DNA of 64,000 bases, taken from NCBI GenBank assembly GCA_963797565.1, contig CAWCPM010000008.1, positions 62,001-126,000 of the forward strand. The letters are read 5' to 3'. The notes under the pieces were generated by a model, which searched no databases, was not told where the DNA came from, and saw nothing but the letters and a program-made list of their open reading frames with translations. How positions within the stretch are numbered: position 1 is the stretch's first letter; every line of letters begins with the position of its first letter. The stretch comes from JAICYJ01 sp963797565 (GTDB taxonomy: Bacteria > Actinomycetota > Thermoleophilia > Gaiellales > JAICJC01). Positions 54,103 through 63,424 of the stretch are shown here, one piece after another. A program made the position numbers and the translations under genes.

Positions 54103-55368
54103 GTGAACGGCGATCGGGCGGGCGGCGCCTTCCAGCGCGTGCTGATGGTGAACAAGTTCCACTACCCGCGCGGCGGTGCGGAGCACTACATGTTCAGGCT
54201 GGCCGGCCTGCTCGAGGGCCGCGGCGCGCACGTCGACTACTTCGCCATGCACGACTCCCGCAACCTGCCCTGCGACACCGATCGCTACTTCGTCTCGGAG
54301 GTCGACTTCGAGGACCCGCCGAAGGGCGTGCGTGGCCGCGCTCAGGTCGCCGGCCGGATGGTCTACTCGCTGGAGGCAAGGCGCAAGATGGGCGTGCTGC
54401 TGGCGCATCGCCCGGTCGACCTGGCGCACGTGCACAACATCTACCACCAGCTGTCGCCCTCGCTGCTGGCGCCGCTGCACAAGCGCGGCATCCCGGTGGT
54501 GATGACCGTCCACGACTTCAAGCTCGTCTGCCCCGTCTACAGCCTGCTCTCGAACGGCCAGATCTGCGAGCGCTGCGTCGGCCACGGCTTCTCGCACGCC
54601 GTGCGGCAGCGCTGCAACCGCGGATCGCTGTCGGGCAGCATGCTGGTGGCCGGCGAGACATGGCTGCACCGGCGGCTGCGGCTCTACCGCGACGGCATCG
54701 ACCTGTTCATCACGCCCTCGGCGTTCGCCCGCGACCGGATGGTGACGAGCGGCTATCCGTCCGACCGCATCGTGGTGATCCCCAACTGCGTGGTGGCCGC
54801 GGACTACGAGCCGTTGCACCGGCCCGGGGATCACTGCCTGTACGTGGGCCGGCTGTCGCGCGAAAAGGGCGTCGAGGTGCTCGTGCAGGCGGCGATCGAA
54901 ACCGGTGCGCGCGTCAAGCTGGTCGGTGACGGGCCGATGCGCCCGCACCTGCAGGCCATGATCGAGCGCTCCGGCGCGGACGTCGAGCTGCTCGGCTTCC
55001 GCAGCGGCCACGAGCTGGCCGCCGCCGTGCAGGCCTCCGCGGCCGTGGTGATGCCGTCCATCTGCCACGACAACTGCCCACTGGCCGTGATCGAGGCGAT
55101 GGCCTGGGGCAAGCCGGTGATCGGCAGCCGCGTGGGCGGCATCCCCGAGCTGGTCCGCGACGGCCACGAGGGCGTGCTCGTGCCGCACGGAGACGCGCGC
55201 GTCCTGGGCGAGGCGATGCTGGCCATGCAGAACGATCCGGAACGATCGCAGCGGATGGGCAGGGCCGGACGCGAGCGTGTGATGGAACGGTACGATGCGG
55301 GTCCGCACTACAGCGCCGTGGCCGAGGCATACGGGCGTGCGGCCGATATCCGCGAGGCGGCTCGATGA
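54103..55368 (+). CDS. GT4-family glycosyltransferase
   Basis: 421 residues from GTG 54103. GT-B fold: the N-terminal MVNKFHYPRGGAEHYMFRLA (acceptor domain, G-G loop) and C-terminal LYVGRLSREKGVEVLVQAA, LVGDGPMRPHLQ, SICHDNCPLAVIEAMAWGKP and VIGSRVGGIPELV, where the Glu of the EX7E motif sits. It adds one sugar to the lipid-linked repeat on the cytoplasmic side. A Cys cluster (LVCPVYSLLSNGQICERCVG) in the middle is typical of this WbnK-type subgroup. Its stop overlaps the next GT by ATGA. Confidence 0.93.
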   Translation: MNGDRAGGAFQRVLMVNKFHYPRGGAEHYMFRLAGLLEGRGAHVDYFAMHDSRNLPCDTDRYFVSEVDFEDPPKGVRGRAQVAGRMVYSLEARRKMGVLLAHRPVDLAHVHNIYHQLSPSLLAPLHKRGIPVVMTVHDFKLVCPVYSLLSNGQICERCVGHGFSHAVRQRCNRGSLSGSMLVAGETWLHRRLRLYRDGIDLFITPSAFARDRMVTSGYPSDRIVVIPNCVVAADYEPLHRPGDHCLYVGRLSREKGVEVLVQAAIETGARVKLVGDGPMRPHLQAMIERSGADVELLGFRSGHELAAAVQASAAVVMPSICHDNCPLAVIEAMAWGKPVIGSRVGGIPELVRDGHEGVLVPHGDARVLGEAMLAMQNDPERSQRMGRAGRERVMERYDAGPHYSAVAEAYGRAADIREAAR

Positions 55369-56471
55369 GGATCGCGATGGTGGGCCAGAAGACGAACGTG
55401 ACCCGCTTTGGCGGGATCGAGCGGCACGTCGGCCTGCTGGCCGACCGGCTGGCCGAGCGCGGCCACGAGGTGACCGTGTTCACGCGCGGGCGCTACGGCG
55501 ATCCCGTGCGTCCCGCCCAAGGTGTCACCGTCACCCGCCGCCCGTCCGTGCCCAGCAAGCACCTGGAGGCGATCACCCATTCGACCGTGTGCTCGCTGGA
55601 GGCGGGCCTGCGCGGCTACGACGTCGTCCACTTCCACGGCGTCGGTCCGAGCCTGACCATCCCGTTTGCCAAGCTCGGCCGGCGCAGCGCCGTCTGCGCC
55701 ACGGTCCACGACCAGGACTACAACAAGGACAAGTGGTCGGGGTTCGCTCAGCGGATGCTGCGCGCGGGCGAGGCCAGCGCCTGCCGCCACGCTGCCGCGG
55801 TGATCACGGTCGCGCGCTACCTCCAGCAGCACCTCTACGACGTCTACGGCCGCAGGGTCACCTACATCCCCAACGGCAACGACCCGCTGCCGGTGCAGCC
55901 ACCCGGGCCGGCTCTCGCCGAACATGGCCTCGAGGCCGGCCGCTACCTGCTGTTCCTGGCACGGCTGGTGCCCGAGAAGGGCTGCGACGTGCTGATCCGG
56001 GCGCTGCGCGAGAGCGAGACCCCCTACCAACTGGCGATCGTTGGCGGCGCCAGCTACTCCGACAAGTACGCCGCCTACCTGCGGCGCCTGGCCGGCGGCG
56101 ACTCGCGCATCCGCTTCCTCGGCTTCCAGTCCGGCGTGGCGCTGGACGAGCTGCGGACGAACGCCGGCGCCTATGTGATGCCGTCGCGCCAGGAGGGGCT
56201 GCCGCTGTCGCTGCTGGAGATGCTCACGTACGGCATGCCTGTGATCGCCAGCGACATCCCCGCCGTCCACGAGGTTGACGGCGCGGTGGCCGAGGATCGG
56301 CTGACGCTCGTGCCGCCGGGAGACGTGGTGGCGCTGCGCGGTGCCATCGACCGGCTGCCCTGGCCGGGCCAGCCCGGAACGCCCGGCTGGCTGAACTGGC
56401 CCACCTGGGCCGACGTCGCCGAGCAGGTGGAGCGCGTCTACGAGTCGATCGCCGTCCGCCGCGCGGCCTAG
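55365..56471 (+). CDS. GT4-family glycosyltransferase
   Basis: 368 residues, ATG 55365. IAMVGQKTNVTRFGGIERHV at the N-terminus and LLFLARLVPEKGCDVLIRAL, RFLGFQSGVALDELRTNAGA, YVMPSRQEGLPLSLLEMLTY (EX7E-type) at the C-terminus define a second GT-B enzyme that acts in series with the previous one. Donor and acceptor unknown. It is the last gene of the overlapping chain beginning at 49623. Confidence 0.93.
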   Translation: MRIAMVGQKTNVTRFGGIERHVGLLADRLAERGHEVTVFTRGRYGDPVRPAQGVTVTRRPSVPSKHLEAITHSTVCSLEAGLRGYDVVHFHGVGPSLTIPFAKLGRRSAVCATVHDQDYNKDKWSGFAQRMLRAGEASACRHAAAVITVARYLQQHLYDVYGRRVTYIPNGNDPLPVQPPGPALAEHGLEAGRYLLFLARLVPEKGCDVLIRALRESETPYQLAIVGGASYSDKYAAYLRRLAGGDSRIRFLGFQSGVALDELRTNAGAYVMPSRQEGLPLSLLEMLTYGMPVIASDIPAVHEVDGAVAEDRLTLVPPGDVVALRGAIDRLPWPGQPGTPGWLNWPTWADVAEQVERVYESIAVRRAA

Positions 56472-56519
56472 CGTGACGATCGGAGGCGTCGTATACTCGA
56501 GCCCGGTCGTCGGGGCAGG

Positions 56520-58982
56520 ATGACCCGTTGGTTCACCTCGAGTGGGGAGCGCTCCAAATTGACTGAGAACACTGCGCGCCGCAGGTTCGTGCGCTGGCCG
56601 ATGGCCGTCCTGGCCGTCGCGATGCTGGGGCTGATAACGGCGCCGAGCGCGCTCACGGCCACACTCAACAGCACCTTTACCAACTCGGTTTCGGTGACCG
56701 GCACCAAGTTCCGGACGCACACGATCGCCGTGGTTGCGCCCGGCACCATCAACGTCTCGCTCGACTGGGACGACGCGTCGGCCAAGCTGACGCTGTTCCT
56801 GACCGACCCCAACGGCGTGCAGGTGAGTGCCGTGACCACCACCGCAAAGCCGAAGGTGATCGCCTACAACGCCACCGTCTCGGGCACGTACAAGATCGGC
56901 GTGAAGGCCGCCACCGGCGGCGCCAACTACACGGTCACCGCCAGCTACCCGGGAGCTGACTCCACGGGCACCGGCCTCGTCCAGTTCCAGAAGGCGATCG
57001 GGTTCAGCGGGCCGGCCGGGCTCTACGCCTACGGCATGGACTGGGACTCGACCGACAACACGATCCTGGTCGGCGACTACTGGAACTACCGGGTCTGGCG
57101 CTACACGACCGACGGCCAGCTGGTCGGCTCGGTCTCCCAGCACGCGCTGGGCGGCCTCAGCGGCGGCATCACGGCCCCCTACGACATCGAGGCCGATCCC
57201 ACCGATCTCAACTCGAGCGGCAAGGCGGCGCTGTGGGTGGCCGACCAGGGCAGCTCCCGCTTCGTCGAGTTCGACCACAACGGCAAGTGGCTGCAGACGA
57301 TCGGCAAGATGAACGCCGGCCAGCCCACCGGCAGCGATGCCCAGCATCCCGGCCACAGCTACGGCCAGGGCTGCGACAACGGGCAGATGCAGATCCCGAC
57401 CCACATCGCGGTCGACACGGTGTTCTCGACCCACTACATCTACGTGTCGGATCCCCGCTGCCGCAACGTCTACATCTTCGACCACCAGGGCGGCTTCCAC
57501 GGCCAGCTCGACTGGACCGGCTCCGGCGTGGGCACGCCGATCCCGCGCGGCGTCGGCGAGGATGCGGCCGGCAACATCTGGGTGGCCGAGTTCAACAGCC
57601 GCAGGATCTTCGTGTTCGGTCCGACGACGAAGAAGATCATCGGCTCGATCGGCCCGCAGAGCGACGAGAACGACGTGCGCGGTCTGGACATCGATCCGGT
57701 GAACCACCTGATCTACACCGTCGGCGCGTACTGGAACCGCACCTACGAGTTCTCCTACGACCCGGCCAAGGTGGCCGCGGGCACCGGCGCCTCCAGCATC
57801 GTCGGCAAGTTCGTGAACGAGTGGCGCAACATGGACGGCACCAACTTCGCCTCCGGCCACCAGCAGATGGACTCGATCCGGTTCCCGGCGGTCGACGGCC
57901 AGGGCAACGTGTACGTGGGCGAGACCTGGGGTTGCGACGCGGGGTGTACGGGTACCCCGTACGGCTACGGCGTGGAGAAGTACGCGCCGGGCAGCATCTC
58001 CGCGTTCCCGTCGTGCACCGCCACCAACGCGCAGACCACCTGTGCCGGTGCCACCAGGCTGCCGTGGGCGACCGGCCCGCAGCCGCCGCCGCGGGGCGGG
58101 TTCAACCAGCAGAACGGCATCGCCATCGATCCATCGGACAACTCGTTGTTCGTGGTCGACACGTTCGAGCAGCGCGTGCAGAAGTTCGACTCCACGTCCA
58201 CGTGCACATCGGAGGCCAGCTGCCCGGCCTGGGAGCTGCAGTGGGGCTCGCGGCAGCCGGCCAGCCCGGCGTCGGACGGGTTCGGCTATCCGCGCGCGCT
58301 CACGTTCGGCGACGGCATGGTCTGGGTCGGTGACAACAACAACGCCGTGATCACGTTCAAGCCGGATGGCACCTTCGTGCACCGCTACGGATCGCAGGGC
58401 CCGCAGCCCGGCATGTTCAAGGGCGGGGTGCAGGGCATCCACGTCGAGAACGGCAGGGTCTACGCCACCGACGTGGCCGGCTGCCGGCTGCAGGTGTTCG
58501 ACGAGGCGAAGCTGCTGAGCGCGTCCAGCATCGCCACCGCCCCGGCCGGGACGCTGCTGGAGAACCTGGGCAGCTGCGGATCGGGCGTCAACCAGATGAC
58601 GGCTCCCCGCGGCGTCGCGGTGTCCCCGGACGGGAACACCGTGTACGTTGCCGAGACCGGCAACAACCGCATCAGCGTGTGGAACCTGAGCACCAACTCG
58701 GCCACGACCGTGAAGCCGAGCTGCGGCGGCAAGGGCCTGGCCCAGCCCTGGGGCATCACCTGGGATCCCGGCAAGACGTGGCTCTACATCGGCGACGTCA
58801 AGAACGCGCGGGTGGTTCGCTGGAACCCATCCACCAACGTCTGCCAGGTCGTGGTCACGAGCAACGACCTGCCGGCGCAGTACCAGATGCTGGGCTCGAA
58901 CTTCATCGAGTTCGACTCCAACGGCCTGATGTACGTGAGCGATAACGCTCGCCACATCTACGTGTTCCAGCTCACCGGCTAG
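56520..58982 (+). CDS. Secreted NHL-repeat/beta-propeller protein with N-terminal PPC-like domain
   Basis: 820 residues from ATG 56520; a TTG at 56560 (just after GGGGAGCG) is a good alternative that puts the signal peptide (RRRFVRWPMAVLAVAMLGLI to PSALTA) nearer the start. Residues about 60-150 form a pre-peptidase C-terminal-like beta domain (INVSLDWDDASAKLTLFLTD, SGTYKIGVKA). The rest holds six or more NHL-type blades, e.g. NGIAIDPSDNSLFVVDTFEQ-RVQKF and GVAVSPDGNTVYVAETGNNR-ISVW. Several Cys pairs (SCTATNAQTTC, STCTSEASC) suggest exported disulfides. It probably binds glycan or protein at the surface; placement after the GTs ties it to the EPS locus. A terminator hairpin follows. Confidence 0.8.
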   Translation: MTRWFTSSGERSKLTENTARRRFVRWPMAVLAVAMLGLITAPSALTATLNSTFTNSVSVTGTKFRTHTIAVVAPGTINVSLDWDDASAKLTLFLTDPNGVQVSAVTTTAKPKVIAYNATVSGTYKIGVKAATGGANYTVTASYPGADSTGTGLVQFQKAIGFSGPAGLYAYGMDWDSTDNTILVGDYWNYRVWRYTTDGQLVGSVSQHALGGLSGGITAPYDIEADPTDLNSSGKAALWVADQGSSRFVEFDHNGKWLQTIGKMNAGQPTGSDAQHPGHSYGQGCDNGQMQIPTHIAVDTVFSTHYIYVSDPRCRNVYIFDHQGGFHGQLDWTGSGVGTPIPRGVGEDAAGNIWVAEFNSRRIFVFGPTTKKIIGSIGPQSDENDVRGLDIDPVNHLIYTVGAYWNRTYEFSYDPAKVAAGTGASSIVGKFVNEWRNMDGTNFASGHQQMDSIRFPAVDGQGNVYVGETWGCDAGCTGTPYGYGVEKYAPGSISAFPSCTATNAQTTCAGATRLPWATGPQPPPRGGFNQQNGIAIDPSDNSLFVVDTFEQRVQKFDSTSTCTSEASCPAWELQWGSRQPASPASDGFGYPRALTFGDGMVWVGDNNNAVITFKPDGTFVHRYGSQGPQPGMFKGGVQGIHVENGRVYATDVAGCRLQVFDEAKLLSASSIATAPAGTLLENLGSCGSGVNQMTAPRGVAVSPDGNTVYVAETGNNRISVWNLSTNSATTVKPSCGGKGLAQPWGITWDPGKTWLYIGDVKNARVVRWNPSTNVCQVVVTSNDLPAQYQMLGSNFIEFDSNGLMYVSDNARHIYVFQLTG

Positions 58983-58991
58983 CGATATCGG

Positions 58992-59016
58992 GGCGCCCGG
59001 CGGCCGGCCGGGCGCC
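58992..59016. terminator. Bidirectional terminator-like hairpin
   Basis: Perfect 9-bp inverted repeat GGCGCCCGG / CCGGGCGCC with a 7-nt loop between the convergent NHL gene and the RiPP nucleotidyltransferase gene. The U-tract is absent, as is frequent in GC-rich actinobacteria. Position supports termination from both sides. Confidence 0.6.
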
Positions 59017-59027
59017 TCGGCCTGCCG

Positions 59028-60182
59028 TCAGGCGGCTCGCCGACCGTGCTGGACGGCGTCGAAGTAGGCCACGCGGTCGGCATCGTCACCGGCCGATGCC
59101 AGGATTGCCCGGCGGCGTCCCAGCAGGTGCCCGACACGCGCCTTCACGTCACCGCCGAGGCGCGCCAGCAGCGCGGTGATGCTGGCGCCCAGCCCGCGCC
59201 GGGTGGCGCGCACCACCGTGCGTGAAAGCGACGGCCGGTTGGGCGGGCGATCGGGGGGCGACAGCCGCTCGCTGCCGCGCACGATCTGCTCCCAGACGCG
59301 GCTGCCCGAAAGCGCGTCCATCACCTGCGGCGGGATCGGCGCGTCAAGGAGCTGCGCGCTTCGCCGGAAGCTGACGGCCACCACTTCGGCAACGCGCCAT
59401 GCGCGGGCGCGCGCCACCAGCTGCTCCCAGTCCAGACCCGGGTCGGCCGTGGCCCGCTCGATGTCCTTCAGCCAGGCCAGCTTTGCGCCGCCCGACAGGC
59501 CCGCGTGCACGGCGAGCTGCAGCAGCGTGTCCGCGGGGTCGAGTGTGAGCACATCTGGCCCGTCCAGCGACACGCGCCGGGCGCGCGCGAACAGCTCGTC
59601 CATGTCGATGGCGAAGCTGCCTCGCACCGAGGCGCGGTTGATCAGGTGCCAGTGCACGTCGGCGCAGGTGCCGAAGCGGGCCGTCATGTGCACCTGGCCC
59701 CGCATCTCGCGGCGGATCACGCGCCAGTTGCGGTCGAGCATGTCGCAGCCGCTCTCCAGCAGCGCGGTGACGGCGTCGCCGAAGACCCGCCGGTCGATCA
59801 CCAGGTCGAGGTCGCCGTATGACCGCATGTCGTTGCGCGGGTAGATCACCTCCGCCAGCACCGGCCCTTTCACCACCATGAACGGGACGCCGGCGGCGTC
59901 CAGCGTGGCGGCCAGCGAGGTGAGCTCGCCGATCACCTTCATGTGGTGCGTCACGTTGAGGTGGTAGACGGTGGCCAGCAGCGAGCGCAGCTCGGGGTCG
60001 AGCGTCGGCAGCTCGCGCGCCGACAGGTAGAGCAGGTTCGCCACACCGTGCTCGGCGGCAGCCCTCCCCACCGTCCGCGGGTCGGCCCCCGCCAGCATCG
60101 CCTCGATGCCGTCCGGCGCGGCCGTCCAGTCGTGCTCGATGGTGCATCGGCGCAGCAGCTCGAACAGGTCGGGCGGCCTCAC
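59028..60182 (-). CDS. Nucleotidyltransferase-family protein of the lasso-type RiPP cluster
   Basis: 384 residues from GTG 60182, overlapping the B2 stop (GTGA). The catalytic core reads VPFMVVKGPVLAEVIYPRND-MRSYGDLDLVIDR, with the metal-binding D124xD126 of an uncharacterised nucleotidyltransferase (NTP_transf_5-type) family. Helical regions on both sides and a His/Trp-rich patch (CADVHWHLINR) follow. Homologues occur in lasso peptide clusters alongside kinases, where they are thought to modify the phosphorylated tail further. It is last in the leftward operon cyclase-kinase-B2-NTase. Confidence 0.8.
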   Translation of the reverse strand: MRPPDLFELLRRCTIEHDWTAAPDGIEAMLAGADPRTVGRAAAEHGVANLLYLSARELPTLDPELRSLLATVYHLNVTHHMKVIGELTSLAATLDAAGVPFMVVKGPVLAEVIYPRNDMRSYGDLDLVIDRRVFGDAVTALLESGCDMLDRNWRVIRREMRGQVHMTARFGTCADVHWHLINRASVRGSFAIDMDELFARARRVSLDGPDVLTLDPADTLLQLAVHAGLSGGAKLAWLKDIERATADPGLDWEQLVARARAWRVAEVVAVSFRRSAQLLDAPIPPQVMDALSGSRVWEQIVRGSERLSPPDRPPNRPSLSRTVVRATRRGLGASITALLARLGGDVKARVGHLLGRRRAILASAGDDADRVAYFDAVQHGRRAA

Positions 60183-60586
60183 GTGAACCTCGCCATCGGC
60201 TCGTGCCCGGCCCGGCCCGGTGGCGGTCCCACGTCCATCCCGTTCAGCTCCACCCACGCGTGCGCGTCCTTGTTGATCGCGGCCTCCGGCAGGCCCACCA
60301 CCAGCACCGCCGGGTCGCCCTGCTCCCTCAGCAGCCGGTACAGCACCAGCGCGTTGAAGATGCAGCGGGGGCGGCGCGAGCCGATCCGCAGCGTGCGGTC
60401 GATCGCCCAGCCCAGCTGCCGCGCCGGGATCGGCTCGCCGGAGCGCACCGGCACCGCGCCGAAGCTCGCGGCCAGCGCCGGCAGCGGCTCTCGCGACAGG
60501 CGCCCGCGCACCTGCGCGTAGCACGCGACGATGCGCACGGCCAGAGTGACGCGCCGCGTCAGGGGCAGGGGCGCCCGCGAGGTCAT
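60179..60586 (-). CDS. Lasso peptide B2-type leader peptidase (transglutaminase-like fold)
   Basis: 135 residues from ATG 60586, coupled to the kinase upstream. The cysteine-protease core is intact: C75 in RRPRCIFNALVLYRLLREQG and H109 in NKDAHAWVELNG, followed by an Asp (MDVGPPPG). B2 proteins cut the leader from the lasso precursor after recruitment by a B1/RRE protein. No B1 domain is fused here and none is found in the window, so it may be beyond the right edge. Length is typical of stand-alone B2. Confidence 0.9.
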   Translation of the reverse strand: MTSRAPLPLTRRVTLAVRIVACYAQVRGRLSREPLPALAASFGAVPVRSGEPIPARQLGWAIDRTLRIGSRRPRCIFNALVLYRLLREQGDPAVLVVGLPEAAINKDAHAWVELNGMDVGPPPGRAGHEPMARFT

Positions 60587-61485
60587 TCGTCGCACAGCGC
60601 CATCACCTGGGCCACCACGTCGGGCAGCGTCTCGAACGTCATCGGCCTGTGGAACTGGTAGATGGGCACCGTGGTGGTGAGGTCGGCCAGCTGCTGAAAC
60701 GCGCGGGTGCGGTCGGCCGTGTCTGGGACGCGGAATGCCAACGCCCACATGTCGCGGATGGCGGCGGCGCCGTCGATCCGCTCCATGCGCAGATCGGGGC
60801 CGTCGCCGACGTGTAGCAACACGATCGCGGTCAGGGGCACGGGCCCGCCGTCGCCGCGGCGGTCCGGCTCGATCTCCAGGTAGGCCCGGCTGGCGCCCAT
60901 CTCGACCAGCCGCATGCCGTCGGGGAGAACCGGGTTCGTCCGCATCCGCAGCAGCGCCGGGCCCGGCATCACGCACGGGTGCGGCTGCATCTGCACGCGA
61001 GCGATGTCCTCCGTGAGCAGCCGGCAGCCGGCGCCGTGCAGCGCCAGCGCCAGTGTGGTCTTGCCGTGCTTACCAGGCGCCGCCACGATCACGGCTCGGC
61101 CGTTTCGCTCGATGGCAGCGGCGTGCAGGGAGAGGTCGCCCTGGCGCGTGAACGTGACCATGGATGGCACCCCCCAGAGGTGCATCTCGCGCCGCCAGGG
61201 GTCGGTGCCGGCCGGCACCTCGATCGTGCGGTCGAACGGCGCGATCCGGTACCAGCCGACGTTCTCGGCCCAGAAGTCGAAGATCTGGCCGCCGCCGTAG
61301 AGCCTTCCCGTCACGCCCGCCGACGTCGTCCAGTTCAGCAGAGGCGGCTCGTCGTGCTGCGGTTCGGCGCCGCGCATCTCGACCACCTCGATCTGGTCGG
61401 CGCTGACCCCTGGCCGCGTGAAGCGCAGGTCGATTGCGCTCCTGATGGAGAACCCGAAACACGTCTGCGGAGCGGAGGTGTTCAC
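60583..61485 (-). CDS. HprK-like kinase of the lasso-type RiPP cluster
   Basis: 300 residues from GTG 61485 (GTGA overlap with the cyclase stop). A P-loop GKHGKT at residues 138-143 sits in VIVAAPGKHGKTTLALALHG, preceded by SLHAAAIERNGRAV, as in HPr-kinase-related proteins. TEDIARVQ after it is the second ATP/Mg site. Related kinases (for example in the paeninodin pathway) phosphorylate the side chain of a C-terminal Ser of the precursor; here the precursor ends in Ser. Cytoplasmic. The N-terminal ~120 residues are a beta-rich domain of unclear role. Confidence 0.85.
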   Translation of the reverse strand: MNTSAPQTCFGFSIRSAIDLRFTRPGVSADQIEVVEMRGAEPQHDEPPLLNWTTSAGVTGRLYGGGQIFDFWAENVGWYRIAPFDRTIEVPAGTDPWRREMHLWGVPSMVTFTRQGDLSLHAAAIERNGRAVIVAAPGKHGKTTLALALHGAGCRLLTEDIARVQMQPHPCVMPGPALLRMRTNPVLPDGMRLVEMGASRAYLEIEPDRRGDGGPVPLTAIVLLHVGDGPDLRMERIDGAAAIRDMWALAFRVPDTADRTRAFQQLADLTTTVPIYQFHRPMTFETLPDVVAQVMALCDE

Positions 61486-63278
61486 CAGTTTGCGAGAAAC
61501 GCGTGGGCGGAGGTCAGGTCGCGTGCCCAGCAATACTCCCAGAGCGTGAAGCCGCCCTGGTCGAGCCGCTCCGCCAGGCGCCGGTAGTCGACGCCGGCGA
61601 TCCGGTGCGGCGGGTCGGCGATGTAGTGGCGCATGACGTCGTAATCGGCGTGCGTGAGCAGATGTTCGCCGAACACGGTCTTGTCCCTGCGGTCGAGGAT
61701 CGCATCGGGCACGCGCCCGCGCAGGCAGCGTTTGACCAGTGTCTTCCTGCGCGTGTCGGGATACTTGACCTCGGCTCGCAGGCTCAGGAAGAACTCCCAC
61801 AGGTCGACGTCCACGAACGGACGGCGGACGTCCACGCCGTGGATCGCCGCCACCACCTCGTCGGCGGCCAGTGTTTCCGAGGAGCCGCCGAATGAGGAGG
61901 TCTGCAGGTTCACCCATCGCTGCCGCGCCGGCGTCAGCAGGTCGGGCCGCGGAGTCGTCGTCACGGCGCGGTGGGTGATCCAATCCGGCGGGGGGACGGC
62001 ACGCTTGACACCGCGCCAGTTGAGGAAGCTGTTGGCCATCCGCCCGGGCACCAGCGACGGCACAAACTGCCTGGCGATGAACGGCCAGCCGGCTCCCCGG
62101 CGGCGCTGGGTGCGGACAAGCGACGCCACGGCCGAGAGCCGCCCGTGCATGAGCAGGTGCCCGGCGAGGTCCCCGCGGCTGTCGATCACGTACTCGGCGA
62201 GCTCGCCGGTCAGAAGCGAGCGATGACCGAGCCGGCGCGCCAGCGCGTAGTTCTCGTCCAGCTCCGGCACGGACACGATCGGCGTCGGGCAGTCCAGCAG
62301 GTCACCCCAGCGCTGCACGTCGTCGAGGCCCTTGGCCTGCGGCCGGTAGGTGTGCAGCGGCATGCCCAGATGCTCCGCCACCAGCGCGATCCAGCCGCTC
62401 TCGTCCACGCTGGGCAGGTCGGGAAACACGGCCGACAACGCCCCGACCGGTGTGCCGAACCGCTGCTCGTGTCCGCGAGCGGCGAACGCGGCGACGGCCG
62501 GCGAATCGATGCCCCCCGAAAGCGACACCCCGTCGTTCCCGGTCAGGCAGCGCCCGACCGCCCGGTCGAACAGCTCGGTGAAACGCTCCTCGGCCTCGGC
62601 GGGGGTGAAGCGACCGGTCTCCACGAGCTGCTCCGGTTCCCAGTAGCGGTCGGCGCGCCGGCGACCTCCGCGATCGTGCGAAAGCACGGTGGCGGCCGCC
62701 ATCCGCTTGACGCCCTTGACGGCACAGTCGGCGTCGGCCCCGCCGCCCGTCCCGTAGAAGATGTGCTCGACGGCGTCCAGATCGGGCTCGCGAGGGATGC
62801 CTGCGCCCGCCAGAACCTGTTTCGCTTCGCTCGCGAGGTGAACCGCGAAGCCATCCTCGCGGTAGTGCACCGCGCGAAATCCGACCTGGTCTCGGAAGCT
62901 CCAGATCCGCTCGCCGTCGGTGACGGCGGCGGCGAACTGCCCGCGCAGACGGGCGGGGGCGCCCTCACCCCACACGCGAAACGCCTCCTCGACGACGTCG
63001 GCAGGCGTCTCGCCGGCGGCCGCTCGTCCGTGCGCCGCCAGCTGCTGACGCAGGTCGGCGGCGTTGTCGAGCCTGCCCGAGAACGCCGCAACCAGGCCGT
63101 TTCCGGTCGATATGGAGGCGTCGGCCACCTCGTCATCCTGGGACACGCCCAGCGCCACCGCACCGTGCTCGCGCACCTGCTGGTGGCCGCCACGATGCGG
63201 TGCGGCGTCAAGCATCTGGCGGACGCGATCCGGCTCAGCCGGTCCCGCCCTGCTGAGTCGTGCTGCCAGGGATCCCAT
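61482..63278 (-). CDS. Asparagine synthetase-like lasso macrolactam cyclase (C protein)
   Basis: 598 residues from ATG 63278, which has GAGGGAGG directly upstream. The N-terminal glutaminase-like domain lacks the nucleophile (starts MGSL, no Cys2). The synthetase domain has the PP-loop S254-GGIDS-259 that activates a carboxylate by adenylation. RRPFVDVDLWEFFLSLRAE and the ending region YPDTRRKTLVKRCLRGRVPD-ILDRRDKTVF are typical of lasso cyclases and AsnB. It would form the isopeptide bond between residue 1 and an Asp/Glu side chain. First gene of the leftward operon; divergent from the precursor gene. Confidence 0.9.
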   Translation of the reverse strand: MGSLAARLSRAGPAEPDRVRQMLDAAPHRGGHQQVREHGAVALGVSQDDEVADASISTGNGLVAAFSGRLDNAADLRQQLAAHGRAAAGETPADVVEEAFRVWGEGAPARLRGQFAAAVTDGERIWSFRDQVGFRAVHYREDGFAVHLASEAKQVLAGAGIPREPDLDAVEHIFYGTGGGADADCAVKGVKRMAAATVLSHDRGGRRRADRYWEPEQLVETGRFTPAEAEERFTELFDRAVGRCLTGNDGVSLSGGIDSPAVAAFAARGHEQRFGTPVGALSAVFPDLPSVDESGWIALVAEHLGMPLHTYRPQAKGLDDVQRWGDLLDCPTPIVSVPELDENYALARRLGHRSLLTGELAEYVIDSRGDLAGHLLMHGRLSAVASLVRTQRRRGAGWPFIARQFVPSLVPGRMANSFLNWRGVKRAVPPPDWITHRAVTTTPRPDLLTPARQRWVNLQTSSFGGSSETLAADEVVAAIHGVDVRRPFVDVDLWEFFLSLRAEVKYPDTRRKTLVKRCLRGRVPDAILDRRDKTVFGEHLLTHADYDVMRHYIADPPHRIAGVDYRRLAERLDQGGFTLWEYCWARDLTSAHAFLANW

Positions 63279-63350
63279 CCTCCCTCAGTGTAGTGATGGG
63301 CGTGCGTCTGTCCAGTCAACCATGCGGCCGATAACCCGTCACCATGAGGG

Positions 63351-63378
63351 TTGACACGGCCGAGGTTAGGGGTATAGT
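63351..63378 (+). promoter_or_regulatory. Promoter of the RiPP precursor gene
   Basis: Perfect -35 TTGACA at 63351-63356 and near-perfect -10 TATAGT at 63373-63378 with a 16-bp spacer: the best sigma-70-like promoter in the window. It predicts a start near 63385 and a ~40-nt leader ending in GAGGGGGG at 63411-63418 before GTG 63425. A strong separate promoter for the precursor is expected for RiPP clusters. Confidence 0.75.
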
Positions 63379-63424
63379 TGCCCTGGCTTCCTAGTTGTCG
63401 TTCATCAGAAGAGGGGGGTACTCC

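Noticed and set aside
55308..58955. 1215-residue leftward ORF opposite the GT and NHL genes
   Set aside because: Same reason: a codon-bias shadow of the NHL gene with no recognisable motif.
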